Source: an uncultured Lachnospiraceae bacterium (GTDB lineage Bacteria; Bacillota_A; Clostridia; Lachnospirales; Lachnospiraceae). From it: a stretch of DNA of 6,606 nucleotides. The translations under genes were made by a program, and so were the position numbers. The DNA lies in assembly GCA_910588595.1 (NCBI GenBank), contig CAJUQU010000235.1, positions 1-6,606 on the forward strand, written 5' to 3'. The notes beneath the pieces are model-generated. The model ran no database searches, was not told where the DNA came from, and saw only the letters and a list, made by a program, of their open reading frames with translations. Positions within the stretch are counted from its first letter, which is position 1. Each line of letters opens with the position of its first letter. This document shows, piece by piece, positions 5,270-6,606 of the stretch.

Positions 5270-5704
5270 CTACTCCTTTTCCTTCTTTGCCGCCGAAAGC
5301 CTCTTGACAGTCCTCTCGATCTGTGCTCTCTCAGAAGAAAGCTCCCTGATCAGATGATATAGTGTCCAGTTGATGTTTTTCGGTGTCACGACTGCCTTGA
5401 GGTCTGTCGGCGTAAGTCCTATTTTCTTGTATGAAAATAAGAACTCATCCAGCTTTTTGTCCGCTATTCCTGAAAAAATAATGATCTCCGGCATACAGAA
5501 TAGTACGGGGGCTTTCTCCTCCCCCGACAAGTCAGGCGGTGCGATGCCCTTCAATCCGGCAAGCGTTCCTACCCGTGTATTCAGATCAGACGGTTTGAGC
5601 TGCTTTGTCGCAAAGGTCATACTCATGCCGAGGACCTCCATCTGTATCTTTTTGTTTTCGTCCTGCACATAGTACAAAATCGTGCTTTTCTGTGTCTCCT
5701 TCAT
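5270..5704 (-). CDS. DUF3783 domain-containing protein of unknown function
   Basis: A 144-residue soluble protein without signal peptide or membrane helix. The C-terminal half fits my memory of DUF3783: MPEIIIFSGIADKKLDEFL (about 71-89), then KIGLTPTDLKAVVTPKNINWTLYHLIREL (about 93-121), then a charged helical tail rich in Lys and Glu. The N-terminal half (YYVQDENKKIQMEVLGM) looks like a small beta/alpha segment. No catalytic residues can be named. The start ATG at 5704 has AGGAAAGG roughly 12 nt upstream, a slightly long spacing. It lies 19 nt after the CsoR-like gene and 7 nt before the ThyX-like gene, so the three are likely co-transcribed. The role is unknown. Confidence 0.8.
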   Translation of the reverse strand: MKETQKSTILYYVQDENKKIQMEVLGMSMTFATKQLKPSDLNTRVGTLAGLKGIAPPDLSGEEKAPVLFCMPEIIIFSGIADKKLDEFLFSYKKIGLTPTDLKAVVTPKNINWTLYHLIRELSSERAQIERTVKRLSAAKKEKE

Positions 5705-5723
5705 ATAGTGTGACCAGCCTTTC

Positions 5724-6032
5724 CTACAAAAATTTGTCGATGGCGTTTTTCAGCTCCTCAATCGACTCTGTGTCGTTCTCTCGCACCGCATCCACAATGC
5801 AATGATCTATATGATCTTTTAAGATCACCCGGCTCACGCTGCTGATTGCCGACTTTACTGCCGCCAGCTGTATCAACACCTCGCTGCAGTCCCTGCCATT
5901 TTCCACCATCGACTTTACTGATTCCATATGACCTATGATCTTAGACATTCTGTTCAGTACTGCCTTGGTCTCCTTGTGGGTGTGCGCGTGGGAATGCCCA
6001 TGTGTCATTCCTTTTCGATCTCTGTCCTCCAT
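5724..6032 (-). CDS. csoR: CsoR/RcnR/InrS-family metal-sensing repressor with a His-rich N-terminal tail
   Basis: A 102-residue all-helical regulator (DUF156 family) from the ATG at 6032. C49, H74 and C78 are spaced 25 and 4 residues apart, exactly as the Cu(I) ligands of CsoR. A tail with alternating histidines (H11, H13, H15, H17, H19) precedes the first helix. H17 lies 32 residues before C49, the spacing I recall for the extra ligand of the nickel sensor InrS, so either Cu(I) or Ni(II) is possible. Such proteins repress metal-efflux genes and release DNA on metal binding. No efflux pump or chaperone is in the window. The frame reaches an ATG at 6050, but a TGA precedes it directly and it has no clear ribosome site, while GGGAG lies 11 nt before 6032. 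It follows hemW by 71 nt. Confidence 0.88.
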   Translation of the reverse strand: MEDRDRKGMTHGHSHAHTHKETKAVLNRMSKIIGHMESVKSMVENGRDCSEVLIQLAAVKSAISSVSRVILKDHIDHCIVDAVRENDTESIEELKNAIDKFL

Positions 6033-6103
6033 AATTTGATCAACTCCCATTCATCCGCTTCGGCTTGCTCCCAGAGCATGTTCTTCGTTTCTGCACAAAT
6101 CTC

Positions 6104-6606
6104 CTACAACAGAAAATCTGCCAACACCATATTGCTGACATCGATCCCCGCCTCCGTCAAACATACATAGTCATCCTTTCGTGTCAGCATTCCCTGCTTT
6201 TCCCACTTGCGCAAAACATCCCCATAAATATCACTCATCTCCACACCAAAGCTTTCAGCAAATTCCAGTTGGGACACACCACTCATCATGCGCAGTCCCA
6301 GAAACATATATTCCTCCATACGGTCATTTTTTGAAAGCTTTTGCACATCCTCCAATACCTTCTCTTTTCCCATGGTATGCTGATCTCCGACAACACTGTC
6401 CCCTGCAAAGGCGCATAGGTACTGCTCCATATCAGCTGTATTTTTCCAGCGGACATGATTCACCATGGAAGCAGCCCCCAGGCCAAAACCAACGTAATCT
6501 GTAGTATGTCTTACTCCGCGCTGCCAATAGATACGATTATGCCTGCATTCATATCCCTCTTTTGCATAATTTGATATCTCATAGCGTTGATAACCTTCTC
6601 TTTCCA
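6104..6606 (-). CDS. hemW: HemW, radical-SAM heme chaperone / coproporphyrinogen oxidase-like protein (C-terminal part, cut by window edge)
   Basis: The frame is open from the window edge to the TAG at 6104, giving about 166 C-terminal residues of a protein normally near 380. The segment begins EREGYQRYEISNYA, then ECRHNRIYW and DYVGFGLGAAS, the well-known HemN/HemW run (YEISNFA, CRHN..YW, YLGFG.GAHS). The C-terminal winged-helix-like part has EYMFLGLRMMSGVS and ends with LTEAGIDVSNMVLADFLL. The radical-SAM CxxxCxxC motif lies beyond the window. HemW proteins are now viewed as heme-trafficking relatives of oxygen-independent coproporphyrinogen III oxidase. The usual GAHS is GAAS here, and YW is followed by a slightly longer insert before YVGFG. 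Any internal ATG such as that at 6466 is not the true start. Confidence 0.92.
   Translation of the reverse strand, partial: EREGYQRYEISNYAKEGYECRHNRIYWQRGVRHTTDYVGFGLGAASMVNHVRWKNTADMEQYLCAFAGDSVVGDQHTMGKEKVLEDVQKLSKNDRMEEYMFLGLRMMSGVSQLEFAESFGVEMSDIYGDVLRKWEKQGMLTRKDDYVCLTEAGIDVSNMVLADFLL

Noticed and set aside
6066..6078. Small hairpin TGCTC-CCA-GAGCA between hemW and the CsoR-like gene
   Set aside because: The stem is 5 bp with no T-run and does not resemble a CsoR operator; probably incidental.

Overview
The window is a compact stretch of about 50% G+C in which every supportable gene lies on the minus strand, so transcription runs from high to low coordinates. Gene content (a HemW C-terminus, a His-tailed CsoR-family regulator, a DUF3783 protein, a short ThyX relative, an NfeD/SPFH pair, an AgrA/AgrC-type two-component pair and a SufC/SufB-like pair) and strong GGAGG-type ribosome binding sites suggest a Clostridia genome, most likely Lachnospiraceae. 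That taxonomic placement is inference from remembered family resemblance.

In transcription order: (1) 6606-6104, C-terminal part of hemW (heme-trafficking radical-SAM family), cut by the window edge. (2) 6032-4705, three closely spaced genes: a CsoR/InrS-like metal sensor, a DUF3783 protein, and a divergent ThyX-family flavoprotein whose start lies 7 nt after the preceding stop. (3) 4704-4584, a 121-nt intergenic region with a candidate promoter, a 9-bp direct repeat and an 8-bp inverted repeat. (4) 4583-1559, four co-oriented genes: NfeD-like membrane protein, SPFH/stomatin-like protein (2-nt gap), LytTR response regulator (32-nt gap) and a two-helix GHKL histidine kinase (48-nt gap). (5) 1558-1389, an intergenic region with a near-consensus sigma-A promoter whose 17-nt spacer is filled by a perfect 22-bp palindrome. 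(6) 1388-1, an XRE regulator resembling HigA-type antitoxins but with no toxin gene, followed by sufC and the start of a SufB/SufD-like gene that overlaps sufC by 8 nt and runs off the window.

The most noteworthy reading is group 4: a membrane-microdomain pair (NfeD plus SPFH) apparently co-transcribed with a two-component system whose kinase has almost no extracytoplasmic sensor. This would fit a membrane-state sensing module. Second is group 6, where an apparently autoregulated XRE protein sits 39 nt upstream of an Fe-S assembly pair and may control it. Third is the ThyX relative, which keeps part of the family signature but replaces several normally conserved residues. Nothing in the window indicates a CRISPR array, RNA gene, insertion sequence or prophage. 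No convincing intrinsic terminator was found in any intergenic gap.
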